The notes: a model not told the origin generated them from the letters alone. Counted from the stretch's first letter, positions 36,271-50,900 are shown. The stretch: 64,000 nt of DNA from Petrolisthes cinctipes (GCA_033782935.1 JAWQEG010000710.1:4092001-4156000), one strand, 5' to 3'. Made by a program: numbers and translations.

Positions 36271-38430
36271 GGTGCACAAAAGTCGATATGTGCATGCATC
36301 TTCAGTATCCGTTTATATCTCAAATTCAGGCTCAAAACACCCGAAAATTCAATATTTTGGGGTCCCAGAAGCAATCTGTACATTTCTACTCAGTGCTAGA
36401 ATATTTTCAAAATATAGGCTAAAAACATGCAAAAAATCGATCTTTTAGGTGCCAAAAAGTCGATATCTCAAATTCAGTCCCAAAACACCCGAAAATTCGA
36501 TATTTAGGGGACCCAGAAGCGATCTGTACATGCCTACTCCGGGTTAGAGTATTTTCAAAATACAGGCCAAAAACATACTGAAAATCGATCTTTTAGGTGC
36601 CCAAAAGTCGATATGTGCATTCATCTTCTGTACCCGTTTATATCTCAAATTCTGGCCCTAAACTCCCGAAAATTAGATATTTTGGTGTCCCAGAAGCGAT
36701 CTGTACATGCCTACTCCGTGTTAGAGTATTTTCAAAATTCAGGCCCAAAACATGCTGAAAATCGATATTTTTGGTGCCCAAAGTCAATATGTGCATGTAT
36801 CTTCTTTACCCGTTTATATCTCAAATTCAGGCTCAAAACACCCGGAAATTCAATATTTTGGGGTTTCAGAAGCAATCTGTACATGCCTACACAGTGCTAG
36901 AATATTTTCAAAATATAGGCTAAAAACATGCTAAAAATCGATCTTTTAGGTGCCAAAAAGTCGATATCTCAAATTCAGTCCCAAAACACCCGAAAATTCG
37001 ATATTTAGGGGTCCCAGAAGCGATCTGTACATGGATACTCCGTGTTAGAGTATTTTCAAAATACATGCTCAAAACATACTAAAAATCGATCTTTTAGGTG
37101 CACAAAAGTCGATATGTGCATGCATCTTCAGTACCCGTTTATATCTCAAATTCAGGCTCAAAACACCCGAAAATTCAATATTTTGGGGTCCCAGAAGCAA
37201 TCTGTACATGCCTACTCAGTGTTAGAGTATTTCTAAAATGCAGGCCCAAAACATGCTGAAAATCGGTATTTTAGATGCCCAAGAGTCGATATGTGCATGT
37301 ATCTTCTGTACCCGTTTATATCTCAAATTCAGGCTCAAAACACCCGAAAATTTAATATTTTGGGGTCCCAGAAGCAATCTGTACATGCCTACACAGTGCT
37401 AGAATATTTTCAAAATATAGGCTAAAAACATGCAAAAAATCGATCTTTTAGGTGCCAAAAAGTCGATATCTCAAATTCAGTCCCAAAACACCCGAAAATT
37501 CGATATTTAGGGGACCCAGAAGCGATCTGTACATGCCTACTCCGGGTTAGAGTATTTTCAAAATACAGGCCAAAAACATACTGAAAATCGATCTTTTAGG
37601 TGCCCAAAAGTCGATATGTGCATTCATCTTCTGTACCCGTTTATATCTCAAATTCTGGCCCTAAACTCCCGAAAATTAGATATTTTGGTGTCCCAGAAGC
37701 GATCTGTACATGCCTACTCCGTGTTAGAGTATTTTCAAAATTCAGGCCCAAAACATGCTGAAAATCGATATTTTTGGTGCCCAAAGTCAATATGTGCATG
37801 TATCTTCTTTACCCGTTTATATCTCAAATTCAGGCTCAAAACACCCGGAAATTCAATATTTTGGGGTTTCAGAAGCAATCTGTACATGCCTACACAGTGC
37901 TAGAATATTTTCAAAATATAGGCTAAAAACATGCTAAAAATCGATCTTTTAGGTGCCAAAAAGTCGATATCTCAAATTCAGTCCCAAAACACCCGAAAAT
38001 TCGATATTTAGGGGTCCCAGAAGCGATCTGTACATGGATACTCCGTGTTAGAGTATTTTCAAAATACATGCTCAAAACATACTAAAAATCGATCTTTTAG
38101 GTGCACAAAAGTCGATATGTGCATGCATCTTCAGTACCCGTTTATATCTCAAATTCAGGCTCAAAACACCCGAAAATTCAATATTTTGGGGTCCCAGAAG
38201 CAATCTGTACATGCCTACTCAGTGTTAGAGTATTTCTAAAATGCAGGCCCAAAACATGCTGAAAATCGATATTTTAGATGCCCAAGAGTCGATATGTGCA
38301 TGTATCTTCTGTACCCGTTTATATCTCAAATTCAGGCTCAAAACACCCGAAAATTCAATATTTTGGGGTCCCAGAAGCAATCTGTACATGCCTACACAGT
38401 GCTAGAATATTTTCAAAATATAGGCTAAAA
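36271..38430 (+). repeat. Partial third copy of the 3,620-bp unit (hexamer part only)
   Basis: This matches 33,954-35,8xx at an offset of 2,317, so it holds only the hexamer-rich right part of the unit. Private variants are TTCAGTATCCG near 36,303 and AAATCGGTATTTTAG near 37,261. Near 38,170 it stops following copy 2 and continues with another 1,003-bp hexamer period. Confidence 0.8.
36410..38430 (+). repeat. 1,003-bp hexamer HOR, about 2 copies
   Basis: GTGCATTCATC occurs near 36,615 and 37,618, and CATGGATACTCC near 37,030 and 38,033. The last period ends with CATGCTGAAAATCGATA near 38,434 in place of CATGCAAAAAATCG, marking the exit into the next block. Confidence 0.83.
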
Positions 38431-40842
38431 ACATGCTGAAAATCGATATTTTAGGTGCCAAAAAATCGATATCTCAAATTCAGTCCCAAAACACCCGAAA
38501 ATTCGATATTTAGAGGTCCCAGAAGGTATCTGTACATGCCTACTCCGTGTTAAATTATTTTCAAAATACAGTCCAAAAACATACTGAAAATCGATCTTTT
38601 AGGTGCCCAAAAGTCGATATGTGCATGCATCTTCTGTACCCGTTTATATCTCAAATTCTGGCTCTAAACACCCGAAAAATCAATATTTTGGGGTCCCAGA
38701 AGCGATCTGTACATGCCTACTCCGTGTTAGAGTATTTTCAAAATTCAGGCCCAAAACATGCTGAAAATCGATATTTTTGGTGCCCAAAGTCAATATGTGC
38801 ATGTATCTTCTGTACCCGTTTATATCTCAAATTCAGGCTCAAAACACCCGAAAATTCAATATTTTGGGGTCCCAGAAGCAATCTGTACATGCCTACTCAG
38901 CGCTAGAATATTTTCAAAATATAGGCTAAAAACATGCTAAAAATCGATCTTTTAGGTGCCAAAAAGTCGATATCTCAAATTCAGTCCCAAAACACCCGAA
39001 AATTCGATATTTAGGGGTCCCAGAAGCGATCTGTACATGCCTACTCCGTGTTAGAGTATTTTCAAAATACATGCTCAAAACATACTGAAAATCGATCTTT
39101 TAGGTGCACAAAAGTCGATATGTGCATGCATCTTCAGTACCCGTTTATATCTCAAATTCAGGCTCAAAACACCCGAAAATTCAATATTTTGGGGTCCCAG
39201 AAGCAATCTGTACATGCCTACTCAGTGTTACAGTATTTTCAAAATACAGGCCCAAAACATGCTGAAAATCGATATTTTAGATGCCCAAAGTCAATATGTG
39301 CATGAATCTTCTGTACCCGTTTATATCTCAAATTCAGTCTCAAAACACCCGAAAATTCAATATTTTGGGGTCCCAGAAGCAATCTGTACAGTGCTAGAAT
39401 ATTTTCAAAATATAGGCTAAAAACATGCTAAAAATCGACATTTTAGGTGCCAAAAAATCGATATCTCAAATTCAGTCCCAAAACACCCGAAAATTCGATA
39501 TTTAGAGGTCCCAGAAGGTATCTGTACATGCCTACTCCGTGTTAGAGTATTTTCAAAATACAGGCCAAAAACATACTAAAAATCGATCTTTTAGGTGCCC
39601 AAAAGTCGATATGTGCATGCATCTTCTGTACCCGTTTATATCTCAAATTCTGGCCCTAAACACCCGAAAATTCGATATTTTAGGGTCCCAGAAGCGATCT
39701 GTACATCCCTACTCCGTATTAGAGTATTTTCAAAATTCAGGTCCAAAACATGCTGAAAATCGATATTTTTGGTGCCCAAAGTCAATATGTGCATGTATCT
39801 TCTGTACCCGTTTATATCTCAAATTCAGGCTCAAAACAACCGAAAATTCAATATTTTGGGGTCCCAGAAGCAATCTGTACATGCCTACTCAGTGCTAGAA
39901 TATTTTCAAAATATAGGCTAAAAACATGCTAAAAATCGATCTTTTAGGTGCCAAAAAGTCGATATCTCAAATTCAGTCCCAAAACACCCGAAAATTCGAT
40001 ATGTAGGGGTCCCAGAAGCGATGTGTACATGCCTATTCCGTGTTAGAGTATTTTCAAAATACATGCTCAAAACATACTGAAAATCGATCTTTTAGGTGCA
40101 CAAAAGTCGATATGTGCATGCATCTTCAGTACCCGTTTATATCTCAAATTCAACCTCAAAACACCTGAAAATTCAATATTTTGGGGTCCCAGAAGCAATC
40201 TGTACAGTGTTAGAGTATTTTCAAAATATTGGCCCAAAACATGCTGAAAATCGATATTTTAGATGCCCAAAGTCAATATGTGCATGTATCTTCTGTACCC
40301 GTTTATATCTCAAATTCAGGCTCAAAACACCCGAAAATTCAATATTTTGGGGTCCCAGAAGCAATCTGTACATGCTTATTCAGTGTTAGAGTATTTTCAA
40401 AATACAGGCCCAAAACATGCTGAAAATCGATATTTTAGATGCCCAAAGTCAATATGTGCATGTATCTTCTGTACCCGTTTATATTTCAAATTCAGGCTCA
40501 AAACACCCGAAAATTCAATATTTTGGGGTCCCAGAAGCAATCTGTACATGCCTACACAGTGCTAGAATATTTTCAAAATATAGGCTATAAACATGCTAAA
40601 AATCGACATTTTAGGTGCCAAAAAGTCGATATCTCAAATTCAGTCCCAAAACACCCGAAAATTCGGTATTTAGAGGTCCCAGAAGGTATCTGTACATGCC
40701 TACTCCGTGTTAGAGTATTTTCAAAATACAGGCCAAAAACATACTGAAAATCGATCTCTTAGGTGCCCAAAAGTCGATATGTGCATGCATCTTCTGTACC
40801 CGTTTATATCTCAAATACTGGCCCTAAACACCCGAAAATTCG
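38431..40842 (+). repeat. 2,160-bp unit, copy 1 (with flanking spacer trimers)
   Basis: The part 38,683-40,333 recurs at +2,160. Markers are CAGCGCTAG near 38,898, GTGTTACAGTATTTTC near 39,226, GCATGAATCTTC near 39,300, CATCCCTACTCCGTATTAG near 39,704, GATATGTAGGGG near 39,999, GCGATGTGTAC near 40,018 and TCAACCTCAAAACACCTG near 40,150. The preceding GTGTTAAATTATTTTC (near 38,547) marks the start of the same block at 43,193, 48,663, 54,432 and 60,728. Confidence 0.82.
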
Positions 40843-42493
40843 ATATTTTGGGGTCCCAGAAGCGATCTGTACATGCCTACTCCGTGTTAGAGTATTTTCA
40901 AAATTCAGGCCCAAAACATGCTGAAAATCGATATTTTTGGTGCCCAAAGTCAATATGTGCATGTATCTTCTGTACCCGTTTATATCTCAAATTCAGGCTC
41001 AAAACACCCGAAAATTCAATATTTTGGGGTCCCAGAAGCAATCTGTACATGCCTACTCAGCGCTAGAATATTTTCAAAATATAGGCTAAAAACATGCTAA
41101 AAATCGATCTTTTAGGTGCCAAAAAGTCGATATCTCAAATTCAGTCCCAAAACACCCGAAAATTCGATATTTAGGGGTCCCAGAAGCGATCTGTACATGC
41201 CTACTCCGTGTTAGAGTATTTTCAAAATACATGCTCAAAACATACTGAAAATCGATCTTTTAGGTGCACAAAAGTCGATATGTGCATGCATCTTCAGTAC
41301 CCGTTTATATCTCAAATTCAGGCTCAAAACACCCGAAAATTCAATATTTTGGGGTCCCAGAAGCAATCTGTACATGCCTACTCAGTGTTACAGTATTTTC
41401 AAAATGCAGGCCCAAAACATGCTGAAAATCGATATTTTAGATGCCCAAAGTCAATATGTGCATGAATCTTCTGTACCCGTTTATATCTCAAATTCAGTCT
41501 CAAAACACCCAAAAATTCAATATTTTGGGGTCCCAGAAGCAATCTGTACAGTGCTATAATATTTTCAAAATATAGGCTAAAAACATGCTAAAAATCGACA
41601 TTTTAGGTGCCAAAAAATCGATATCTCAAATTCAGTCCCAAAACACCCGAAAATTCGATATTTAGAGGTCCCAGAAGGTATCTGTACATGCCTACTCCGT
41701 GTTAGAGTATTTTCAAAATACAGGCCAAAAACATACTAAAAATCGATCTTTTAGGTGCCCAAAAGTCGATACGTGCATGCATCTTCTGTACCCGTTTATA
41801 TCTCAAATTCTGGCCCTAAACACCCGAAAATTCGATATTTTGGGGTCCCAGAAGCGATCTGTACATCCCTACTCCGTATTAGAGTATTTTCAAAATTCAG
41901 GTCCAAAACATGCTGAAAATCGATATTTTTGGTGCCCAAAGTCAATATGTGCATGTATCTTCTGTACCCGTTTATATCTCAAATTCAGGCTCAAAACAAC
42001 CGAAAATTCAATATTTTGGGGTCCCAGAAGCAATCTGTACATGCCTAATCAGTGCTAGAATATTTTCAAAATATAGGCTAAAAACATGCTAAAAATCGAT
42101 CTTTTAGGTGCCAAAAAGTCGATATCTCAAATTCAGTCCCAAAACACCCGAAAATTCGATATGTAGGGGTCCCAGAAGCGATGTGTACATGCCTACTCCG
42201 TGTTAGAGTATTTTCAAAATACATGCTCAAAACATACTGAAAATCGATCTTTTAGGTGCACAAAAGTCGATATGTGCATGCATCTTCAGTACCCGTTTAT
42301 ATCTCAAATTCAACCTCAAAACACCTGAAAATTCAATATTTTGGGGTCCCAGAAGCAATCTGTACAGTGTTAGAGTATTTTCAAAATACTGGCCCAAAAC
42401 ATGCTGAAAATCGATATTTTAGATGCCCAAAGTCAATATGTGCATGTATCTTCTGTACCCGTTTATATCTCAAATTCAGGCTCAAAACACCCG
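40843..42493 (+). repeat. 2,160-bp unit, copy 2 (truncated)
   Basis: This repeats 38,683-40,333 with a handful of changes, for example AATGCAGGCCC near 41,403, GTCGATACGTGC near 41,766 and GCCTAATCAGTG near 42,044. The left join lies in a shared ATATTTTGGGGTCCC. The right end is abrupt: at 42,494 CACCCGGAAATTC and GGGGTTTCAG replace CACCCGAAAATTC and GGGGTCCCAG, which switches the array into hexamer-type sequence. Confidence 0.82.
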
Positions 42494-44940
42494 GAAATTC
42501 AATATTTTGGGGTTTCAGAAGCAATCTGTACATGCCTACACAGTGCTAGAATATTTTCAAAATATAGGCTAAAAACATGCTAAAAATCGATCTTTTAGGT
42601 GCCAAAAAGTCGATATCTCAAATTCAGTCCCAAAACACCCGAAAATTCGATATTTAGGGGTCCCAGAAGCGATCTGTACATGGATACTCCGTGTTAGAGT
42701 ATTTTCAAAATACATGCTCAAAACATACTAAAAATCGATCTTTTAGGTGCACAAAAGTCGATATGTGCATGCATCTTCAGTACCCGTTTATATCTCAAAT
42801 TCAGGCTCAAAACACCCGAAAATTCAATATTTTGGGGTCCCAGAAGCAATCTGTACATGCCTACTCAGTGTTAGAGTATTTCTAAAATGCAGGCCCAAAA
42901 CATGCTGAAAATCGATATTTTAGATGCCCAAGAGTCGATATGTGCATGTATCTTCTGTACCCGTTTATATCTCAAATTCAGGCTCAAAACACCCGAAAAT
43001 TCAATATTTTGGGGTCCCAGAAGCAATCTGTACATGCCTACACAGTGCTAGAATATTTTCAAAATATAGGCTAAAAACATGCTGAAAATCGATATTTTAG
43101 GTGCCAAAAAATCGATATCTCAAATTCAGTCCCAAAACACCCGAAAATTCGATATTTAGAGCTCCCAGAAGGTATCTGTACATGCCTACTCCGTGTTAAA
43201 TTATTTTCAAAATACAGGCCAAAAACATACTGAAAATCGATCTTTTAGGTGCCCAAAAGTCGATATGTGCATGCATCTTCTGTACCCGTTTATATCTCAA
43301 ATTCTGGCTCTAAACACCCGAAAAATCAATATTTTGGGGTCCCAGAAGCGATCTGTACATGCCTACTCCGTGTTAGAGTATTTTCAAAATTCAGGCCCAA
43401 AACATGCTGAAAATCGATATTTTTGGTGCCCAAAGTCAATATGTGCATGTATCTTCTGTACCCGTTTATATCTCAAATTCAGGCTCAAAACACCCGAAAA
43501 TTCAATATTTTGGGGTCCCAGAAGCAATCTGTACATGCCTACTCAGCGCTAGAATATTTTCAAAATATAGGCTAAAAACATGCTAAAAATCGATCTTTTA
43601 GGTGCCAAAAAGTCGATATCTCAAATTCAGTCCCAAAACACCCGAAAATTCGATATTTAGGGGTCCCAGAAGCGATCTGTACATGCCTACTCCGTGTTAG
43701 AGTATTTTCAAAATACATGCTCAAAACATACTGAAAATCGATCTTTTAGGTGCACAAAAGTCGATATGTGCATGCATCTTCAGTACCCGTTTATATCTCA
43801 AATTCAGGCTCAAAACACCCGAAAATTCAATATTTTGGGGTCCCAGAAGCAATCTGTACATGCCTACTCAGTGTTACAGTATTTTCAAAATGCAGGCCCA
43901 AAACATGCTGAAAATCGATATTTTAGATGCCCAAAGTCAATATGTGCATGAATCTTCTGTACCCGTTTATATCTCAAATTCAGTCTCAAAACACCCGAAA
44001 ATTCAATATTTTGGGGTCCCAGAAGCAATCTGTACAGTGCTATAATATTTTCAAAATATAGGCTAAAAACATGCTAAAAATCGACATTTTAGGTGCCAAA
44101 AAATCGATATCTCAAATTCAGTCCCAAAACACCCGAAAATTCGATATTTAGAGGTCCCAGAAGGTATCTGTACATGCCTACTCCGTGTTAGAGTATTTTC
44201 AAAATACAGGCCAAAAACATACTAAAAATCGATCTTTTAGGTGCCCAAAAGTCGATACGTGCATGCATCTTCTGTACCCGTTTATATCTCAAATTCTGGC
44301 CCTAAACACCCGAAAATTCGATATTTTGGGGTCCCAGAAGCGATCTGTACATCCCTACTCCGTATTAGAGTATTTTCAAAATTCAGGTCCAAAACATGCT
44401 GAAAATCGATATTTTTGGTGCCCAAAGTCAATATGTGCATGTATCTTCTGTACCCGTTTATATCTCAAATTCAGGCTCAAAACAACCGAAAATTCAATAT
44501 TTTGGGGTCCCAGAAGCAATCTGTACATGCCTAATCAGTGCTAGAATATTTTCAAAATATAGGCTAAAAACATGCTAAAAATCGATCTTTTAGGTGCCAA
44601 AAAGTCGATATCTCAAATTCAGTCCCAAAACACCCGAAAATTCGATATGTAGGGGTCCCAGAAGCGATGTGTACATGCCTACTCCGTGTTAGAGTATTTT
44701 CAAAATACATGCTCAAAACATACTGAAAATCGATCTTTTAGGTGCACAAAAGTCGATATGTGCATGCATCTTCAGTACCCGTTTATATCTCAAATTCAAC
44801 CTCAAAACACCTGAAAATTCAATATTTTGGGGTCCCAGAAGCAATCTGTACAGTGTTAGAGTATTTTCAAAATACTGGCCCAAAACATGCTGAAAATCGA
44901 TATTTTAGATGCCCAAAGTCAATATGTGCATGTATCTTCT
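42494..44940 (+). repeat. 4,646-bp duplication, copy 2 (left part)
   Basis: The sequence from 42,494 onward matches the array from about 37,848 at an offset of 4,646 and stays collinear through about 45,550, into the next block. It includes the GTTAAATTATT block at 43,193 and the GATATGTAGGGG trimer at 44,645. A private AGAGCTCCCAG near 43,158 is shared with 54,397, while AATGCAGGCCC near 43,889 and GTCGATACGTGC near 44,252 link it to the 40,843-42,493 copy as well. Confidence 0.8.
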
Positions 44941-47900
44941 GTACCCGTTTATATCTCAAATTCAGGCTCAAAACACCCGAAAATTCAATATTTTGGGGTC
45001 CCAGAAGCAATCTGTACATGCTTATTCAGTGTTAGAGTATTTTCAAAATACAGGCCCAAAACATGCTGAAAATCGATATTTTAGATGCCCAAAGTCAATA
45101 TGTGCATGTATCTTCTGTACCCGTTTATATTTCAAATTCAGGCTCAAAACACCCGAAAATTCAATATTTTGGGGTCCCAGAAGCAATCTGTACATGCCTA
45201 CACAGTGCTAGAATATTTTCAAAATATAGGCTATAAACATGCTAAAAATCGACATTTTAGGTGCCAAAAAATCGATATCTCAAATTCAGTCCCAAAACAC
45301 CCGAAAATTCGGTATTTAGAGGTCCCAGAAGGTATCTGTACATGCCTACTCCGTGTTAGAGTATTTTCAAAATACAGGCCAAAAACATACTGAAAATCGA
45401 TCTCTTAGGTGCCCAAAAGTCGATATGTGCATGCATCTTCTGTACCCGTTTATATCTCAAATACTGGCCCTAAACACCCGAAAATTCGATATTTTGGGGT
45501 CCCAGAAGCGATCTGTACATGCCTACTCCGTGTTAGAGTATTTTCAAAATACAGGCCCAAAACATGCTGAAAATCGATATTTTTGGTGCCCAAAGTCAAT
45601 ATGTGCATGTATCTTCTGTACCCGTTTATATCTCAAATTCACGCTCAAAACACCCGAAAATTAAATATTTTGGGGTCCCAGAAGCAATCTGTACAGTGCT
45701 AGAATATTTTCAAAATATAGGCTAAAAACATGCTAAAAATCGATCTTTTAGGTGCCAAAAAGTCGATATCTCAAATTCAGTCCCAAAACACCCGAAAATT
45801 CGATATTTAGGGGTCCCAGAAGCGATCTGTACATGTATACTCCGTGTTAGAGTATTTTCAAAATATATGCTCAAAACATACTGAAAATCGATCTTTTAGG
45901 TGCACAAAAGTCGATATGTGCATGCATCTTCAGTACCCGTTTATATCTCAAATTCTGGCCCTAAACACCCGAAAATTCGATATTATGGGGTCCCAGAAGC
46001 GATCTGTACATGCCTACTCCGTGTTAGAGTATTTTCAAAATTCAGGCCCAAAACATGCTAAAATCGATATTTTTGGTGCCCAAAGTCAATATGTGCATGT
46101 ATCTTCTGTACCCATTTATATCTCAAATTCAGGCTCAAAACACCCGAAAATTCAATATTTTGGTCCCAGAAGCAATCTGTACAGTGCTAGAATATTTTCA
46201 AAATATAGGCTAAAAACATGCTAAAAATCGATCTTTTAGGTGCCAAAAAATCGATATCTCAAATTCAGTCCCAAAACACCCGAAAATTCGATATTTAGGG
46301 GTCCCAGAAGCGATCTGTACATGCCTACTCCGTGTTAGAGTATTTTCAAAATACATGCTCAAAACATACTAAAAATCGATCTTTTAGGTGCACAAAAGTC
46401 GATATGTGCATGCATCTTCAGTACCCGTTTATATCTCAAATTCAGGCTCAAAACACCCGAAAATTCAATATTTTGGGGTCCCAGAAGCAATCTGTACATT
46501 TCTACTCAGTGCTAGAATATTTTCAAAATATAGGCTAAAAACATGCAAAAAATCGATCTTTTAGGTGCCAAAAAGTCGATATCTCAAATTCAGTCCCAAA
46601 ACACCCGAAAATTCGATATTTAGGGGACCCAGAAGCGATCTGTACATGCCTACTCCGGGTTAGAGTATTTTCAAAATACAGGCCAAAAACATACTGAAAA
46701 TCGATCTTTTAGGTGCACAAAAGTCGATATGTGCATTCATCTTCTGTACCCGTTTATATCTCAAATTCTGGCCCTAAACTCCCGAAAATTAGATATTTTG
46801 TTGTCCCAGAAGCGATCTGTACATGCCTACTCCGTGTTAGAGTATTTTCAAAATTCAGGCCCAAAACATGCTGAAAATCGATATTTTTGGTGCCCAAAGT
46901 CAATATGTGCATGTATCTTCTTTACCCGTTTATATCTCAAATTCAGGCTCAAAACACCCGGAAATTCAATATTTTGGGGTTTCAGAAGCAATCTGTACAT
47001 GCCTACACAGTGCTAGAATATTTTCAAAATATAGGCTAAAAACATGCTAAAAATCGATCTTTTAGGTGCCAAAAAGTCGATATCTCAAATTCAGTCCCAA
47101 AACACCCGAAAATTCGATATTTAGGGGTCCCAGAAGCGATCTGTACATGGATACTCCGTGTTAGAGTATTTTCAAAATACATGCTCAAAACATACTAAAA
47201 ATCGATCTTTTAGGTGCACAAAAGTCGATATGTGCATGCATCTTCAGTACCCGTTTATATCTCAAATTCAGGCTCAAAACACCCGAAAATTCAGTATTTT
47301 GGGGTCCCAGAAGCAATCTGTACATGCCTACTCAGTGTTAGAGTATTTCTAAAATGCAGGCCCAAAACATGCTGAAAATCGATATTTTAGATGCCCAAGA
47401 GTCGATATGTGCATGTATCTTCTGTACCCGTTTATATCTCAAATTCAGGCTCAAAACACCCGAAAATTTAATATTTTGGGGTCCCAGAAGCAATCTGTAC
47501 ATGCCTACACAGTGCTAGAATATTTTCAAAATATAGGCTAAAAACATGCAAAAAATCGATCTTTTAGGTGCCAAAAAGTCGATATCTCAAATTCAGTCCC
47601 AAAACACCCGAAAATTCGATATTTAGGGGACCCAGAAGCGATCTGTACATGCCTACTCCGGGTTAGAGTATTTTCAAAATACAGGCCAAAAACATACTGA
47701 AAATCGATCTTTTAGGTGCCCAAAAGTCGATATGTGCATTCATCTTCTGTACCCGTTTATATCTCAAATTCTGGCCCTAAACTCCCGAAAATTAGATATT
47801 TTGGTGTCCCAGAAGCGATCTGTACATGCCTACTCCGTGTTAGAGTATTTTCAAAATTCAGGCCCAAAACATGCTGAAAATCGATATTTTTGGTGCCCAA

Positions 47901-50900
47901 AGTCAATATGTGCATGTATCTTCTTTACCCGTTTATATCTCAAATTCAGGCTCAAAACACCCGGAAATTCAATATTTTGGGGTTTCAGAAGCAATCTGTA
48001 CATGCCTACACAGTGCTAGAATATTTTCAAAATATAGGCTAAAAACATGCTAAAAATCGATCTTTTAGGTGCCTAAAAGTCGATATCTCAAATTCAGTCC
48101 CAAAACACCCGAAAATTCGATATTTAGGGGTCCCAGAAGCGATCTGTACATGGATACTCCGTGTTAGAGTATTTTCAAAATACATGCTCAAAACATACTA
48201 AAAATCGATCTTTTAGGTGCACAAAAGTCGATATGTGCATGCATCTTCAGTACCCGTTTATATCTCAAATTCAGGCTCAAAACACCCGAAAATTCAATAT
48301 TTTGGGGTCCCAGAAGCAATCTGTACATGCCTACTCAGTGTTAGAGTATTTCTAAAATGCAGGCCCAAAACATGCTGAAAATCGATATTTTAGATGCCCA
48401 AGAGTCGATATGTGCATGTATCTTCTGTACCCGTTTATATCTCAAATTCAGGCTCAAAACACCCGAAAATTCAATATTTTGGGGTCCCAGAAGCAATCTG
48501 TACATGCCTACACAGTGCTAGAATATTTTCAAAATATATGCTAAAAACATGCTGAAAATCGATATTTTAGGTGCCAAAAAATCGATATCTCAAATTCAGT
48601 CCCAAAACACCCGAAAATTCGATATTTAGAGGTCCCAGAAGGTATCTGTACATGCCTACTCCGTGTTAAATTATTTTCAAAATACAGGCCAAAAACATAC
48701 TGAAAATCGATCTTTTAGGTGCCCAAAAGTCGATATGTGCATGCATCTTCTGTACCCGTTTATATCTCAAATTCTGGCTCTAAACACCCGAAAAATCAAT
48801 ATTTTGGGGTCCCAGAAGCGATCTGTACATGCCTACTCCGTGTTAGAGTATTTTCAAAATTCAGGCCCAAAACATGCTGAAAATCGATATTTTTGGTGCC
48901 CAAAGTCAATATGTGCATGTATCTTCTGTACCCGTTTATATCTCAAATTCAGGCTCAAAACACCCGAAAATTCAATATTTTGGGGTCCCAGAAGCAATCT
49001 GTACATGCCTACTCAGCGCTAGAATATTTTCAAAATATAGGCTAAAAACATGCTAAAAATCGATCTTTTAGGTGCCAAAAAGTCGATATCTCAAATTCAG
49101 TCCCAAAACACCCGAAAATTCGATATTTAGGGGTCCCAGAAGCGATCTGTACATGCCTACTCCGTGTTAGAGTATTTTCAAAATACATGCTCAAAACATA
49201 CTGAAAATCGATCTTTTAGGTGCACAAAAGTCGATATGTGCATGCATCTTCAGTACCCGTTTATATCTCAAATTCAGGCTCAAAACACCCGAAAATTCAA
49301 TATTTTGGGGTCCCAGAAGCAATCTGTACATGCCTACTCAGTGTTACAGTATTTTCAAAATACAGGCCCAAAACATGCTGAAAATCGATATTTTAGATGC
49401 CCAAAGTCAATATGTGCATGAATCTTCTGTACCCGTTTATATCTCAAATTCAGTCTCAAAACACCCGAAAATTCAATGTTTTGGGGTCCCAGAAGCAATC
49501 TGTACAGTGCTAGAATATTTTCAAAATATAGGCTAAAAACATGCTAAAAATCGACATTTTAGGTGCCAAAAAATCGATATCTCAAATTCAGTCCCAAAAC
49601 ACCCGAAAATTCGATATTTAGAGGTCCCAGAAGGTATCTGTACATGCCTACTCCGTGTTAGAGTATTTTCAAAATACAGGCCAAAAACATACTAAAAATC
49701 GATCTTTTAGGTGCCCAAAAGTCGATATGTGCATGCATCTTCTGTACCCGTTTATATCTCAAATTCTGGCCCTAAACACCCGAAAATTCGATATTTTGGG
49801 GTCCCAGAAGCGATCTGTACATCCCTACTCCGTATTAGAGTATTTTCAAAATTCAGGTCCAAAACATGCTGAAAATCGATATTTTTGGTGCCCAAAGTCA
49901 ATATGTGCATGTATCTTCTGTACCCGTTTATATCTCAAATTCAGGCTCAAAACAACCGAAAATTCAATATTTTGGGGTCCCAGAAGCAATCTGTACATGC
50001 CTACTCAGTGCTAGAATATTTTCAAAATATAGGCTAAAAACATGCTAAAAATCGATATTTTAGGTGCCAAAAAGTCGATATCTCAAATTCAGTCCCAAAA
50101 CACCCGACAATTCGATATGTAGGGGTCCCAGAAGCGATCTGTACATGCCTACTCCGTGTTAGAGTATTTTCAAAATACATGCTCAAAACATACTGAAAAT
50201 CGATCTTTTAGGTGCACAAAAGTCGATATGTGCATGCATCTTCAGTACCCGTTTATATCTCAAATTCAGGCTCAAAACACCTGAAAATTCAATATTTTGG
50301 GGTCCCAGAAGCAATCTGTACAGTGTTAGAGTATTTTCAAAATACAGGCCCAAAACATGCTGAAAATCGATATTTTAGATGCCCAAAGTCAATATGTGCA
50401 TGTATCTTCTGTACCCGTTTATATCTCAAATTCAGGCTCAAAACACCCGAAAATTCAATATTTTGGGGTTCCAGAAGCAATCTGTACATGCCTACTCCGT
50501 GTTAGAGTATTTTCAAAATACAGGCCAAAAACATGCTGAAAATCGATATTTTAGATGCCTAAAGTCAATATGTGCATGTATCTTCTGTACCCGTTTATAT
50601 CTCAAATTCAGGCTCAAAACACCCGAAAATTCAATATTTTGGGTCCCAGAAGCAATCTGTAAATGCCTACACAGTGCTAGAATATTTTCAAAATATAGGC
50701 TAAAAACATGCTAAAAATCGATATTATAGGTGCCAAAAAATCGATATCTTAAATTCAGTCCCATAACACCCGAAAATTCGATATTTAGAGGTCCCAGAAG
50801 CTATCTGTACATGCCTACTCCGTGTTAGAGTATTTTCAAAATACAGGCCAAAAACATACTGAAAATCGATCTTTTAGGTTCCCAAAAGTCGATATGTGCA

